The notes under the pieces are model-generated. The model ran no database searches. It was not told the DNA's origin and saw only the letters and a list, made by a program, of their open reading frames with translations. Below, piece by piece: positions 24,801 through 36,652 of a stretch of DNA of 64,000 nt; the stretch's first letter is position 1; each line of letters begins with the position of its first letter. A program made the translations under genes and the position numbers. Source of the stretch: Melastoma dodecandrum (lineage: Eukaryota > Streptophyta > Magnoliopsida > Myrtales > Melastomataceae); NCBI GenBank assembly GCA_029817715.1, contig JARUPY010000150.1:124001-188000 (forward strand), written 5' to 3'.

Positions 24801-27800
24801 TACATGAACATTAAAAACAAAAGAGGAGTTTCCGAAAGAGGTTAAACTTAATTGTATCAACTCCATAGAAAGGATTTGTAATAGTATGGGATATAGAAAA
24901 GAAATTTTTTAAGCAGACTCATTCCAAGGATAAGAAAATGCTCAAGGAACATCTTTTTTTTTATAAGCTCAAGGGACATCTTAACCTGCTACAAGAATTA
25001 GAAAAATAGAAACTACTGTTGGCTAGAACCTTTTCCCAAGTCATCAACCAAACTATTAGTAAATCCGTCATCTCACCAACTGGTCCTTTGGTCATCTCGA
25101 AAATGGCAACCTGTAAAGCTGATTAACAGACAATACAATACCTGCTGGTGCATTTCTTCCAATTCATCGGCAGCCACTGCTTTATCAGACAAGTCACTGG
25201 GCTTAAGCTTCAGATTTTCTTCTAGATACGTGCATATTTCAGCAGCACACAGACATAAAGCTTCAATCCTCTTATCCTGGGCAGGGAAGGCAGCCTGTCA
25301 CAATCAAAGAAATATTCAATCATCCCAAAGGAATAAGGAATTCCATAAAGGTCAGATAGAAATTAAAAACCAAGATACATTAGCATGTACAGTTGAAATA
25401 TATTGAATTATAAAGAAAAATACCAAAATGCTAGCTTTAAAAAGTCGTTATTGCTAGTTGCACTTTTGGAATATCACTCTTTTACAACCACCTGGATGGA
25501 TTCACTGGGAGACAATAATAAGAAATGTAGGCTGAGCTGTAGCAAAATTTTTTCAAATCTTGAGATTAAAGATCCACAGTACAGAAGGAAGATAAGCACT
25601 CAGCCACAATCCACACAAAGAAATGCCAACAAACTATCTAATACATAGATGATTCCTATTTCCTCAAATCTGGCCAAGATAGCAGGGGTAACAAATATTA
25701 GAAACGATTGCCAAAAGCTAAAGAGCCTAATCACTAAAGTTATCCCAAACCTGAAATGAACGCTTTGAAGCTTGGGAAACCTCAAGAGCCTTATCAAACT
25801 GCGAGAACCACCAAGGACCCATAAGAGACTTCAGATGAGGCGCCAAATCCCTTCTGTTTTCATAAAAAATCACAAGGCTTTGCTAAGGCCAATTGAAAAA
25901 CTTTATATTTGGAGGCCATTCATCATTGATATTTGTGTCTCGTAAAGAAATTACATTTTTTCACACCAACATAGTCACATGCTTCAAAATTCCACAAGCA
26001 AAAAACAAATAGATAATATAGCATCACTTCACAATCCCTGAAAGCATTTAATTATAAGAATCAGAGGAGCTTATCTTCTCAGCAAGCAGATTCTACCTAC
26101 CCGATAGCGACAACAAGATCAGTCATGGTGTCATGAGTTGCACGACGAACATCTCTGTTATAATCCAGCAGTAATCTTTTGTATTCAAAGGCCTTGAGAA
26201 GAGAAAAAAACAGAAACAAAAAAGAAAAGAGTCAGAAACTAAAATAATGCCAATTTTAAAAAAGACCAGCTGAAGAAATAAGCTAGACTAACAGAAAGAA
26301 CCTCTGATGTTTACTATTTCCGGCTACCAAATAAAGCCCGAATACTAATACCATGTAAAACTAATTTAGGACGTTTAAATTTTAGACTTCTGGTGTTCAT
26401 TTAATCCAATATTACAATGAGGGGCACTGAACTCAAACCAAGCTACAACTCCAATAATGTGGCATCAAAAAAATAATAACCTATCAAAAGAAAAATAATC
26501 ATGCTCATCGATCATTTTAGGATTTACGTCGCATGTTACACTTGCCAAAATTTATAACTGAGAAAACCCAATGACTAAGCCATTGTGAGCAGCCTTACAG
26601 TTACATCCTTCCCAAGTAAGTTGTTTTTAAAAGTTCTGCATTGAATAAATCACTCAAATACCTAAACTTCTTTCATAAGATATTGATTCCCTTAGAATTT
26701 ACATGGAAAATAATAAAAATATGCTTTCTGAATCCATGAATCTTCCTTATCAGGTTTCATTTCAATTTGAAACCTTAAGATTAATTTTGATCCACGTAAC
26801 ATCGAGTTTAAAGACAACTGCCATCCAGAGAACTTTCAGAGAACCTCAAAAAAAAAAAAAAAACAGAAAAGAAAAGAGCCATTTCAGGGAACCTTACCCA
26901 CTGCGGAATAATTGGTATTATGTCCTTAACAGAATTTTGCTTGAGAAGCACAGATAAACATGACAATGCCTTAAGCTGTTGAAGAAACGAAGCTTTTAAA
27001 ATGTCAGTCCACAAAACACGAGAACAAAATTAATAAGCTTTCTCAATTATTTCTGAAATAAGTTATGTCCCAATCATTTTATTCTTTTTTCCAGGGAACA
27101 ACGTGAGAAAGGCTAAATACATGTTACAAAGCAATAGATGTTAAGTAGAGAAATTGGAATTGATCCCACTTGAGCTGTGTGTGGTGCATGTGAAGGTGCA
27201 TGAACCAGTAAGAAGAACCAACATCAAACATAACTACAAATCCAACAGCAGCAGAATTTCTCTAGCAATCTACGGATGGATTTCTAGCAGTGTTTCTATG
27301 TTACTTCACCATTAATTACCTTTTTGTACATTTGAACACATATAATAGCAGTACAACCAAAATCATATACAATGAAATGAAAATAACAGTAGCTGTAACA
27401 GAAGAACCATCTTGCAAAAGAACCATTGGGGTATGATTTCATTCGTTAGAGTTAAAAGTACTACAAAATAATAAAATAAATGCATAGCAACAAACCAAGA
27501 AATGTGACAAGTAGAACCAAGCCAAATCATCAAAACTCCAGAAATGGGATATCACAGCTTCAAAAAGCAATATAGACCAAAACAATCTCTCAAGAAAAGC
27601 ACCATGAACAATCTCCATGGATCTGTAGGATATACAAGTTACTGGAGATTCAAATATTTGTTTAGATATCTTGATGAAAATAAAGCATACAATTTCCATG
27701 GATCTGTAGGATATACAAGTTACTGGAGATTCAAATATTTGTTTAGATATCTTGACGAAAATAGAGCATCAGTTAAAACCACCATAAACATGATGCCAGC

Positions 27801-29072
27801 AACAATAACTTCAAACTTCTTCAGGGTTCATGGAGAAACTACGGCGACTGAAAATCATTAGGCATCACCCTTTGCACACTTAAAGTGGGAACATATTATA
27901 CAACAATGGAGGACAATATACTTTCCCTCCCCGGTTCTGAAGTTGACAAACTAAATAGCCTTTAAAAATCCTTTTGGAAAGGTCAATCATCAAACGACCT
28001 TCTCTCTTCTACATCAACATTTTCTCTTCCAAATAGTCACGTAGACAATTATCAAGTACATCAAGTAAAGTTCATTTTGGGATAATTTCAGTTGTTATAG
28101 CTATTTACCTTTTATTTTCTCAGAAAATAGTGACACTAGAGCAAATTCTTTTTATTTATTTCCTTGCCATTGGCAACTCAGATAAACATCCAGACAAAAT
28201 GCAAATACCCCAAGACAACACATCACATGAAGTAAGTCCCTCAGGCATTGCTAAGATTCTACTCTCATTCGGACACGCCAGGGTTCAATGGTCCTTTTCT
28301 ATCACACATAGCATTTTTAATCTTATTATAAGGATTATATTATAAGATTTTCCTTCCTTTATTAGAAAGAACACCATCCTCTATTCACAAGTTCTGAAAT
28401 TCATTCATTAAAAAAAACAATAAAAAGGGAACATGGAATGCTACTCAGAAGTATATTAATTGCATGACCTTGGTTGTATAGTCTTTTCTAGACAGCCTCT
28501 TCAAATGTTGTGCAGCTTCAGGATCAATATTCTGTACAACGTTGAACAAGTCAACACATCAACAAAAAGATCTCTGCAAAGATATCATGAATCACAAAAC
28601 TTCATCTGATCCAATCACTATATTGATAACATAAGTTCCACAAGGCTTTCTTCAAGGACATTAGTTTGAAAGCAGTTGACGTGAAGTAAATCAAGCAATG
28701 AACCCTCACACATTCTAACCTTCATTTAAGAGAAAAATAAGATAACAAGGAAGATAATTTGGTAGGACATACACCAGAAGGCAACACAAATCACCTACGC
28801 AACAAAAGAAGAAAAAGCGAAACCGAACATGTACTACATAATCTCACACAAACTGGAAACAGAGAGGAAAACAGATATACCTGAACGGAGAAAGGAGGGG
28901 GGTCATGGCCGGGGAGGGAAGAATCAAGACGAGAAGAGCCGAGATAACCTCCAAACCCAACGGCGGGAGTGGCTGTGGATGAGGCCAACAGGGAAGCCGC
29001 CAGGCTGCTGCTGGAAGGGCGGGCCTTGTTCTTGCTGCGGACATCCCCTTGTTCGCCTTTCTGCCTCCCCAT
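12867..29072 (-). CDS. LTN1: Listerin, ribosome quality-control E3 ubiquitin ligase
   Basis: Fifteen exons, complement(join(12867..13094, 17607..17837, 18593..19048, 19171..20159, 20355..21183, 21571..22276, 22732..23255, 23492..23957, 24125..24780, 25142..25294, 25751..25853, 26101..26192, 26898..26975, 28469..28531, 28881..29072)). Phases fit throughout, giving 1921 aa, near the plant family length. Listerin ubiquitinates nascent chains stuck on 60S subunits. The N-terminus starts [10 protein letters not shown] and reaches [12 protein letters not shown]. The next exons carry [22 protein letters not shown] and GPWWFSQFD. The long middle is helical HEAT/ARM-like sequence. Exon 14 has the RWD-like [18 protein letters not shown]. 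Exon 15 has the RING from Cys1871 to Cys1917 ([27 protein letters not shown]). The start of exon 11 (TCTAG|TCC) is the weakest junction. Met at 29138 is an alternative upstream start. Intron 14 (4.5 kb) holds a LINE and intron 2 an 81-bp duplication. No coding defect is visible. Confidence 0.93.
14478..17104 (+). mobile_element. Internally deleted L1-type LINE with RNase H, in LTN1 intron 14, with target-site duplication
   Basis: Target-site duplications AAAGTACGTACGCAA (14478-14492) and AAAGTACGTATGCAA (17090-17104) differ at one base and bracket the element. Its 3' end is CTCCATTTCTACC plus an A-run. It is antisense to LTN1. The 5' part (14521-14853) has an ORF rich in Pro/Thr that may be an ORF1 remnant. 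The following sequence jumps into the late reverse transcriptase ([19 protein letters not shown] is FADN). Next come the zf-RVT domain ([32 protein letters not shown]) and a C-terminal RNase H ([36 protein letters not shown]). Stops and frameshifts separate these parts, so endonuclease and most of the RT are gone. The RNase H marks it as a different clade from the LINEs at 45-64 kb. Confidence 0.88.
27609..27770. repeat. 81-bp tandem duplication in LTN1 intron 2
   Basis: Two adjacent copies (27609-27689 and 27690-27770) start with CAATCTCCATGGATCTGTAG and CAATTTCCATGGATCTGTAG and differ at only a few bases. They read through in frame by chance. No function is suggested. Confidence 0.9.
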
Positions 29073-29423
29073 CTCTCCCTCGCGTTCTCCCTCGCTGTCC
29101 GGCTGGCTATCAAAAGTCTCTTTCCTACTCTTGTCCAACCGAGTTCAGGAGCACTCCGGACCTGAACAGATTTTATATACAAATCTGCTTTTACTCTTCT
29201 TCGGGCTGGGCTTTGGATTGTTCGGGCCAACAGCCTTTTTGCTCCTCGAACCCCCTTATGACTAAAGACGCCATCTTCTGTCGGGAAAAGCATAAATTAT
29301 TCATTAACCAACATTTAATACATTTATTCGAGGAACATTTAAAATGCTTAATGCATATAACTATAAAAGTTCAAAGTTACGAGACCTATCCGTTCCAAAT
29401 ATATACATATTTAAACAATAAAA
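29073..29423. promoter_or_regulatory. LTN1 upstream region
   Basis: Only about 350 bp lie between the LTN1 start codon and a small Copia derivative. The LTN1 promoter should be here or overlap the element. No specific motif is claimed. Confidence 0.4.
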
Positions 29424-29428
29424 AATTT

Positions 29429-29625
29429 TGAGAAAACGAGTCTAACTTATCGACTCAATCTTGTCTTTATCTAAAGAATAGTCATTTACATATATAGGCA
29501 TTTGCCTTACATAAAAACAGAAGGAAAGTAAATTGTCTATTTCTAATTTCTATCCTAAGATCGTGCCATGTAATCCGGAACCACTACAGAAAATCCGCAA
29601 CTACTAATATATTTCTTCCGTAATA
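29429..29625 (-). repeat. 3' LTR of the Copia derivative
   Basis: It is 197 bp, the partner of 31279-31475, with the same TA...CA ends. Confidence 0.93.
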
Positions 29626-29637
29626 CTTCCCCTCAAG
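29626..29637 (-). promoter_or_regulatory. Polypurine tract of the Copia derivative
   Basis: The minus strand reads CTTGAGGGGAAG immediately before the 3' LTR, the usual plus-strand primer site. Confidence 0.85.
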
Positions 29638-31234
29638 TTGGAGCGTGAAGGTTTCGAATGCCCAACTTGGCGAGGAGAAAATTGAAGCGATCCCGACCTA
29701 GCGCCTTAGTGAAAATATCTGCCAATTGAAACGTTGTAGGGAGATGAGACGTGATGACCACCCCAGAGCGAATGTGTTCACGAACGAAGTGACAATCGAT
29801 CTCGATGTGCTTGGTACGTTCATGAAAAACGGGATTAGCCGCAATATGTAATGCCGCTTGATTATCACAAAATAGCCGAGTCGATGCAGGAAGTTGAACC
29901 CCGAGGGAGGAAAGTAATCCTCGTAGCCACAAGATCTCACTGACGGCGGCGGCCATAGACCGATACTCCGCCTCGGCAGATGAACGAGAAACAGTAATTT
30001 GCTTTTTGGTTTTCCATGAAATCGGGCATCCTCCGAGGGTCATAAAGTAGCCTGTCACGGATCGTCGTGTCAAAGGGCAACTCGCCCAATCAGAGTCACA
30101 ATATGCAGTGAGGACCAAAGACTGCGGCTCAATGAGAAGACCTTGCCTGGGACAAGACTTTAGGTACCGAAGAACACGTATAGCAGCGTCCCAGTGATCA
30201 TGACGTGGTGCCTGCATGAATTGTGCCAGAATATGAAGTGAATAGCTGATTTTTGGACGAGTGACGTTGAGATAAATTAGTCGACCGACTAGTCGACGAT
30301 AGCGAGCCGGGTCTTCAAGAAGGGGGCTCGAGCTTAGTTGTAGCTGATGTCGCTGCTCTATAGGGAACGGTGAGGGACGACAACCAAGCATGCCGCACTT
30401 GGAAAGAATATCCAATACATACTTGCGCTTGACCGTTCTTCTCGCCGCAAATGCTACGCCGTCGGTTTCAGTATCCCGAGTCTGGACAGCCATATTTGCC
30501 ACTGCCCTTTGCATTTCTTCCTCGGCAATGGCATTCATGAGTTGGTTCATAGTCGGCATGGGTTCCCGGCTCAGCAGATTCGATCGGATTGTGCTAAAAT
30601 CTGGATTCAAGCCCATCAGAAATTGATACGCCTTGTCAGCTTCTCTCTCCGCGACGATCTTCGCTCCGTCTCCGCAGCGGCACGTCGGCTTGTAAGTGTA
30701 ATTCTCAAGTTCGTCATACAGCAACTTCATCTTCGAGAAGTATTGTCCAACGGACATTCCTCCTTGTCGAAGCACACATATCTCGGTTTTTAGCTGAAAA
30801 ATTCGAGCCTGATTTCCTCGGGCAAATCTCTCTTTGAGTTCTGCCCAAAGTGTCATGACATCATAGGCTCCCGAGAAGGCTGTCTGAAGATCATCGTTCA
30901 TGGTATTGATGAACCACGCTATGATCATCGAGTTGCATATCTCCCATCGCTCACGGAGGGGATCATCTTCATTGGGTTTCTTCAACGTTCCATCGATGAA
31001 CGATAGTTTGTTCTTGGCCCTGAGAGCATTCGTCATCGCACGGGACCATGTAAGGTAGTTCTCCCCGTTTAATCGACATGCAATTAGGATGTTACCAGGG
31101 CTGTCCGAGGAACTGAGTAGATACACAGACGGCACCTTCCTTCTCCTGGATGTTCTTCTGTGCTTCTCTGTCGACGGCGCCGAGTAGTGATCATTGCCAC
31201 TGCTGGTGTCGCTGTGGCTCGCATCGGACTTCAT
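29633..31234 (-). CDS. Gag-RNase H fusion ORF of the Copia derivative
   Basis: An uninterrupted 533-aa frame. Residues about 40-260 are a plant Copia gag (NYLTWSRAMTNALRAKNKL, WEICNSMIIAWFINTM, GMSVGQYFSKM). At about residue 270 (VAFAARR to TVKRKYVLDILSKCGMLG) it jumps to the end of the reverse transcriptase (YRRLVGRLIYLNVTRP). It then continues through RNase H (YCDSDWASCPLTRRSVTGY, SRSSAEAEYRSMA, CDNQAALHI, DIFTKALGR). The gag zinc knuckle, protease, integrase and RT catalytic core (YVDD region) are missing, so an internal deletion kept the frame. It is open end to end, which is unusual for a deletion product. Whether it is translated is unknown. Confidence 0.9.
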   Translation of the reverse strand: MKSDASHSDTSSGNDHYSAPSTEKHRRTSRRRKVPSVYLLSSSDSPGNILIACRLNGENYLTWSRAMTNALRAKNKLSFIDGTLKKPNEDDPLRERWEICNSMIIAWFINTMNDDLQTAFSGAYDVMTLWAELKERFARGNQARIFQLKTEICVLRQGGMSVGQYFSKMKLLYDELENYTYKPTCRCGDGAKIVAEREADKAYQFLMGLNPDFSTIRSNLLSREPMPTMNQLMNAIAEEEMQRAVANMAVQTRDTETDGVAFAARRTVKRKYVLDILSKCGMLGCRPSPFPIEQRHQLQLSSSPLLEDPARYRRLVGRLIYLNVTRPKISYSLHILAQFMQAPRHDHWDAAIRVLRYLKSCPRQGLLIEPQSLVLTAYCDSDWASCPLTRRSVTGYFMTLGGCPISWKTKKQITVSRSSAEAEYRSMAAAVSEILWLRGLLSSLGVQLPASTRLFCDNQAALHIAANPVFHERTKHIEIDCHFVREHIRSGVVITSHLPTTFQLADIFTKALGRDRFNFLLAKLGIRNLHAPT

Positions 31235-31266
31235 CCTTTACGAAGGTTTATCCCAGAGATCTTAGC

Positions 31267-31278
31267 GCTCTGATACCA
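31267..31278 (-). promoter_or_regulatory. Primer-binding site of the Copia derivative
   Basis: On the minus strand it reads TGGTATCAGAGC, complementary to the initiator-Met tRNA 3' end, with no gap from the LTR. Confidence 0.93.
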
Positions 31279-31475
31279 TGAGAAAACCAATCTAACTTAT
31301 CGACTCAATCGTATCTTTCTCTAAAGAATAGTCATTTACATATATAGGCATTTGCCTTACATAAAAACAGAAGGAAAGTAAATTGTCTATTTCTAATTTC
31401 TATGCTAAGACCGTGCCATGTAATCCGGAACTACTACAGAAAATCCGCAACTACTAATATATTTCTTCCGTAATA
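31279..31475 (-). repeat. 5' LTR of the Copia derivative
   Basis: It is 197 bp, reading TATTACGG to TTTTCTCA on the minus strand, and is followed immediately by the primer-binding site. Confidence 0.93.
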
Positions 31476-31480
31476 AATTT

Positions 31481-32200
31481 AAAGATGAAACAATATCAAT
31501 GAAGAAACTTGTTAAAAACCACTACTAACCCTCATCACAATCTCAATAGTTAGCAAGTGTCTTGACCTCTACCATTTCCCAACTCTAAAATTCTTTAGAG
31601 AAATCTTCATCTAAAGTAATAACATCTCAGTTTCGAAGTAACGTCTCGCCTTTCTACCCCTTTGTCTATTTTTTTATCTCAAATAGTGTCTCACTCAAAA
31701 GTTCATCTTCTGATGCTTCACAAGGTAGTCATTTTTAGGATTATCTTCTGTTGCATGATGCCAAAGGCAAAATTCATCATGATAGGCCGAACCAACAAAA
31801 AAAATTCCAATATCACATTCAATCTAATTAACAACAATTGGACTGAACTCCCTCAACAATGGTAGATAATTATATAAAATTATTAAGAGATAAACTTCTT
31901 AAGAGATCATATTATTAAGATTATTCTTTTTAGTAGAACAGACCTTTCATCAAGGATTTAATCGTATACCTTTAACATGAGGAATCATTATATGAGACTT
32001 GCATTTGTTCAGACTCTTACATATTATCAAGGCTAATGATATCATAAGACTAAAAAGACTGATTAAGATATAAACCATCATCTCAACGTAGATCTCAGTT
32101 CCCTCTCTTTATCTCGAATCGTACTCCCCCACCTGGTCTGGGTAAATTTAGGAGGTAGGGGGCCCATGGGGGCTTTATTAGCCCTCACCCATGGGACCAT
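31481..32200. other. AT-rich stretch with no recognised feature
   Basis: No ORF, RNA gene or element was supported. GGGGGCTTTATTAGCCCTC at about 32168-32186 is a short imperfect palindrome. Confidence 0.5.
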
Positions 32201-32266
32201 GGTTTAGGGTTTTCTTGATAAGTAATAATTATAACCAGTAAAAAATGTCTGTACAAAAATCACAAA
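32201..32266 (-). mobile_element. LINE 3' stub with telomere-like tail (first)
   Basis: The minus strand ends TTATTACTTATCAAGAAAACCCTAAACC, matching the 3' end of the LINEs at 51-60 kb but truncated to under 70 bp. After CTGTACAAAAATCAC the match stops. Confidence 0.65.
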
Positions 32267-32360
32267 GGGTGGTGGTGGGGATTAAACCTGGGATCTCCAA
32301 GGTCCCAACCAGGTACATTTCCACTTGGGTAAGCTTGATGCTTAGGGTTAAGAGTTTATG

Positions 32361-32505
32361 GTTTAGGGTTTTCTTGCTAAGTAATAATTATAACCAGTAA
32401 AAAATGTCTGTACAAAAACCATAGGGCATACCCCTGGAAATCAAGCTAACTCAAAAGTAGTGTATACCACATATACGTACCTAAACCCTAAATCCTAAAC
32501 TCCAC
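32361..32505 (-). mobile_element. LINE 3' stub with telomere-like tail (second)
   Basis: On the plus strand it reads GTTTAGGGTTTTCTTGCTAAGTAATAATT, then GGGCATACCCCTGGAAATC and ATATACGTACC. This is the same 3' UTR order as the long LINEs, kept over about 120 bp. Both this stub and the previous one begin at a TTTAGGG-like site. The plus-strand sequence CCTAAACCCTAAATCC (32483-32498) follows. Confidence 0.65.
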
Positions 32506-35500
32506 ACAAAAATCCCGCCCATGACGGGGTGGTGGGTGATCTTAAATTGGCACTTGTGTTGTATGAGGGACAGAGGGACATGGATGCTGTTATACCGGGG
32601 GAGGGTGAGTATATAGATGGCCCGATTTGTACTGTTGAGTCGCCATCTGACAAGAGGAAGAGGCCTGCCTTACAGGCAGAGACGTCTGACTACTTGGGAA
32701 GTTGTGCTCTGAATAAGGAGAAGTCCTTGAGCTCTGACTTCTATGAGGACATGCGAGCCTATGGAGATGATACTGCCGATGCTGAATCTCGTCCTTTGGC
32801 GAAGTTGACGAAGAAAGAGAAGAAGAAAGGAAGGCAGGATAAGTTGGTTCAGCAGGCGCCGTCACAAGTGCCGCGGGGGAAGTCCGGCGGGACTTCTAGA
32901 TGATTTATTCTGTTTCTTATGGTGCCTATGTTCGGAGCTTGGAATGTGCGCGGCTTCAATGACCCCTTACATGTCAGCAAGGTACGCAGGCTCATTTCCA
33001 TTCATAGGTTATCCTTATTTGCTCTGTTGGAGACTAGAGTGCGGGCTTCGATTGAATTACGGAGTCAGAGTTCTTTTCTATCGTCTTGGCGATATGTTGT
33101 TTCCCATGGTGCCTCTATGACTGGGAGGATATGGGTATGTTGGGATCCAACTCGTGTACAGCTGACCGTGGTCGATATGAATCATCGGTGGGTGCATGCT
33201 ACGGTTACATTTGTTGAGACTGGTATCTCTTGTCGTATTACGTTTGTGTACGGTTCTAATGTGGCTAGAGAGCGACGTTATCTCTGGCGGTTCCTGCGAG
33301 ATGCTTCAGCTCGATGTGCTGGGGAGTCTTGGTGTGTAATTGGGGATATGAATGCTGTTCGGACACCATTTGAAAGGCAGGGTGGTGATTTGAGTTGGCA
33401 TGGTGAGATGTTACTGTTAGAGATGCGGAGTTAGAGGATCTACGGTCTACTGGAGAGTTCTTTACATGGACGAATCGTAGAGAAGATACTATTCTCCGGA
33501 AGTTGGATAGGGTGATGGTGAACATGCAGTGGTTGAGAGACTACTCCGATTCTATGGCTCGGTTTTTGGCTCCTGGTTGCTTGGATCATTCCCCGTGCTT
33601 AGTATGGTTTATGCAGAGATCACACGGGCGTCGTGTTCCGTTCAAGTTCTTTGATTTCTGGATGGAACACCCACATTATGAGCCATTGGTTCGATAGGCA
33701 TGGTCAGAGAGGTATGATGGGCGGCCTATGTACGTGCTACCTTGCCACGCTTAAAGCGAAATTGAAGAAACTGAATCGGGATGAACTAGGTGGGTTACAG
33801 ACGTGGGTTGGCGAGGCGAGATTGCATCTCGAGCAGGTTCAGTCTGAGCTGTTAGCCCGGGTTTGCATGGTGAGGTATCCTTTGTAGAGCGGGCTGCCGC
33901 AACCAGAATTAATTATTTGGCTAGGCTGGAGGAAAGTATGTTATGCCAGAAGGCCCGTGTTCGCTGGCTACAGCTCAGGGATCGGAACACGGCTTATTTT
34001 TTCAGCATGCTGAAGCGGCGTCACAATAGGAACGCGATTATGTCACTGATGAGAGATGATGGAGTGATGTTATCTGATCCGTCGGAGGTGAGGGATGAGA
34101 CGATCCGGTATTCCAGCTCTTTATTTACAGTAGCACCGCGTGAGGTACAGATTAATCGGGATATGGTGAGGACAGTTATATCTGGGACTTTGTCTTCGGA
34201 GCAAATCGGTGGCTTGGTAGCTCCGATTTCGGCGAAGGAGGTGCGTACAGCGATGTTTCAGCTTGGACGCCATAAGGCGCCTGGTCCGGATAGATACACG
34301 GCAGAATTCTTCAAGGGCTCTTGGGAGGTTGTGGGCGGGTTGGTCACTGAGGCAGTGCAGGACTTTTTTGCTCGTGGTCGTCTTCTTCGCGAGGCGAATA
34401 CCACTATCATATTGCTCATTCCGAAGAAGGCGAACCCGACGGCATTGGGGGATTTTAGGCCTATTTCGTGCTGTAACACGATGTACAAGTGCATCACTCG
34501 TATACTGGCGACGCGAGTTAGGGAGGTTCTTCCTGGGATTATCGGTTCGGAGCAGTCGGCGTTTATACCTGGACGACGGATAGTGGATAATATCATGGTA
34601 GCACACGAGCTGATTAGGGGCTATCATACGGAAAGGAGTTCTCCGAGGTGTGCTTTGAAAGTTGACATAAGAAAGGCATACGACTCGGTCGAGTGGGATT
34701 TTCTGCAGGTGGTATTGGAGTGCTTTGGATTTCCGCATTCATTCATCCAGCTCGTCATGGAGTGCGTCACCACGACCAGATTCTCCATTAGTATCAATGG
34801 GGAGCTGCAGGGCTTTTTCAGCAGTTCCAGGGGAATTCGTCGGGGCTGTCCTTTGTCGCCATATTTATTTGGGATGGTTATGGAGGTACTTTCTACCATG
34901 TTGAGGAAGGCCACAGAGTCACCGAATTTTGGTTTTCATTCCCGATGTCGGAAGGTACGGTTGTCTCATTTGTGTTTTGCGGATGATCTGCTCATATTCT
35001 CTAGTGGAAAGCTGTCGTCGGTATGTTGTGTCTTGGACACATTGTTGAGATTTGGGGATCAGTCTGGCTTGAGAATGAGTGTACAGAAGAGCGAGATTTT
35101 CTTTGGTTGAGTCCCGGAGGAGGTGCAGACGCAGATTTTGGCTGCTTCTGGATTTGGCCGTGGGGAGCTTCTGGTTCGCTATCTTGGAGTGCCTCTTATT
35201 ACTAGGAGGCTATCTTCAGAGGATTGCACGCCGTTGGTAGATGCCATTGCTAGTAGGATTTCACATTGGACTAGTAGACATCTGTCGTATGCTGGGAGGC
35301 TGCAGTTAGTGAACTCAGTGTTATTTGCGACTCAGACATATTGGTCGTCTGTATTTCCACAGCCGATGTTGGTTTGCAGGCGGTTGGAGCAGCTCATGTC
35401 GAGGTTTTTGTGGTCGGGTCCATCGATGGACTACCACAAGGCCAAGGTAGAGTGGAGTACCGTATGCAGGCCGAAAGCGCAGGGGGGGCTGGGTCTTAAG

Positions 35501-36632
35501 CGGGTTACAGAGTGGAACCGAACGGTGATGCTGAAGCACATTTGGCACCTCTTCTCGAATCCGGAGGACTCCGTATGGGCTCGTTGGGTGAGGACGTATC
35601 TTCTGAGAGGCAAGTCGTTCTGGCAGGTGAGGCAGCCGGATAGGTGTTCTTGGATTTGGAGACGATTATTGACGTTGAGGCACCTTGTCCGCCGACTTAT
35701 CTCGTGGCGTATGGGTGATGGGAGTAGGATTTCCTTCTGGTATGATTCTTGGTCTCCATTGGGCCCTTTGGTGGAGCTCTTTGGACGTAAGGAGATCGAG
35801 CGGTCAGGGATTCCTTATACTGTTTCTGTGGCGGATTTCTTTTTGGATCCGAGCTGGCAGAATTATGTTGATGACGGTGATATGAGGATTCATCGGCATA
35901 GGCGTACGTGTTTTGACAGGCTATATGAGCTCCTGCCGGTTACATGTTACCCATCACCAGATATACCTGGTAAGGTTATCTGGTCCTTACGGTCCGATGG
36001 CGTTTTCACTATTGCTTCTTCATGGAGGTATATTTGCAGTGAGTATGAGACCGTTCCTTGGGCTAGCTTTGTCTGGTCTAAGGCTATGGTGCCACGGTTC
36101 TCCTTTGTTCTGTGGCTAGCTGTTCAGAGAAGGCTATACACTTTGGATATGCTCTTTTCTCTGGGTATTTCTTCTTCTTCGACTTGTGCTTTATGTGGAT
36201 TGAGAAGAGAGTGATTCGACCACCTATTCTTCACATGCTCATACTCAGCGGAGGTATGGCAGTACACTCTTGGTCGACTTGTGGCGCCGATTTCCACGTA
36301 GATTCAGCGCTATTATGAATCTGCTAGTCACACCAGCTGGAGTTACCCTACGACATCATCGGCCCTTCATTCGGATGTTTGCAGGATGTGTTTATTACGT
36401 GTGGATGGAACGTAATAAGCGTCGCATAGGCGAGCGTATGTTGCCTCCCAGGACACTGGCTACATTTATTCTTGCGTCATTGCCACGTCCATAGATTGAT
36501 TTATTTATTTTAAGGACGTATACGGGGTATATGTTAGTTTTGTGATAGTTTGATTTCCAACGGTATGCCCCTGTGGTTTTTGTACAGACTATTTTTTTAT
36601 GGGTTATGAATTATTACTTATAAAAAAAAAAA
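32506..36632 (+). pseudogene. L1-type LINE, 5'-truncated and frameshifted
   Basis: It starts within ORF1 (about 32529; LVLYEGQ, LGSCALNKEKSLSSDFY, TKKEKKK; stop 32903), the last quarter of the ORF1 seen in full at 57005-58771. ORF2 starts at 32919 (MFGAWNVRGFNDPLHVSKV). It has an APE-type endonuclease (CVIGDMNAVRTPFERQGG, SPCLVWFMQRS), reverse transcriptase (HKAPGPDRYTAEFF, FRPISCCNTMYKCITRI, SAFIPGRRIVDNIM, FADDLLIF) and zf-RVT (SSTCALCGLRR). Frame changes near 33400, 33690, 33870 and 36210 and a TGA at 35108 break it. The 3' UTR ends in an A-run (36622-36632) followed by degenerate CCCTAAA-like sequence (GTTAAACCATAACC). Compared with the LINEs at 53-64 kb it is the same family, older, on the opposite strand. 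Confidence 0.9.
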
Positions 36633-36652
36633 GTTAAACCATAACCTGAAAT

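Larger units (their letters stand above)
29429..31475 (-). mobile_element. Short Copia deletion derivative with complete LTRs
   Basis: The whole element is 2047 bp. The 5-bp target duplication AATTT flanks it at 29424-29428 and 31476-31480. Two LTRs of exactly 197 bp (29429-29625 and 31279-31475) differ at about eight positions (about 96% identity by eye), so insertion is fairly recent. On the minus strand the LTRs run TATTACGG...TTTTCTCA, so the ends are TA...CA, not the usual TG...CA. A primer-binding site directly follows the 5' LTR and a polypurine tract precedes the 3' LTR. The interior carries one long ORF that fuses gag to the RT end and RNase H. Protease, integrase and most of the RT are absent, so it can move only with help. 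Confidence 0.95.

Noticed and set aside
25403..28345. Plus-strand ORFs of 70-105 aa opposite LTN1
   Set aside because: They are AT-rich chance frames in introns with no family features.
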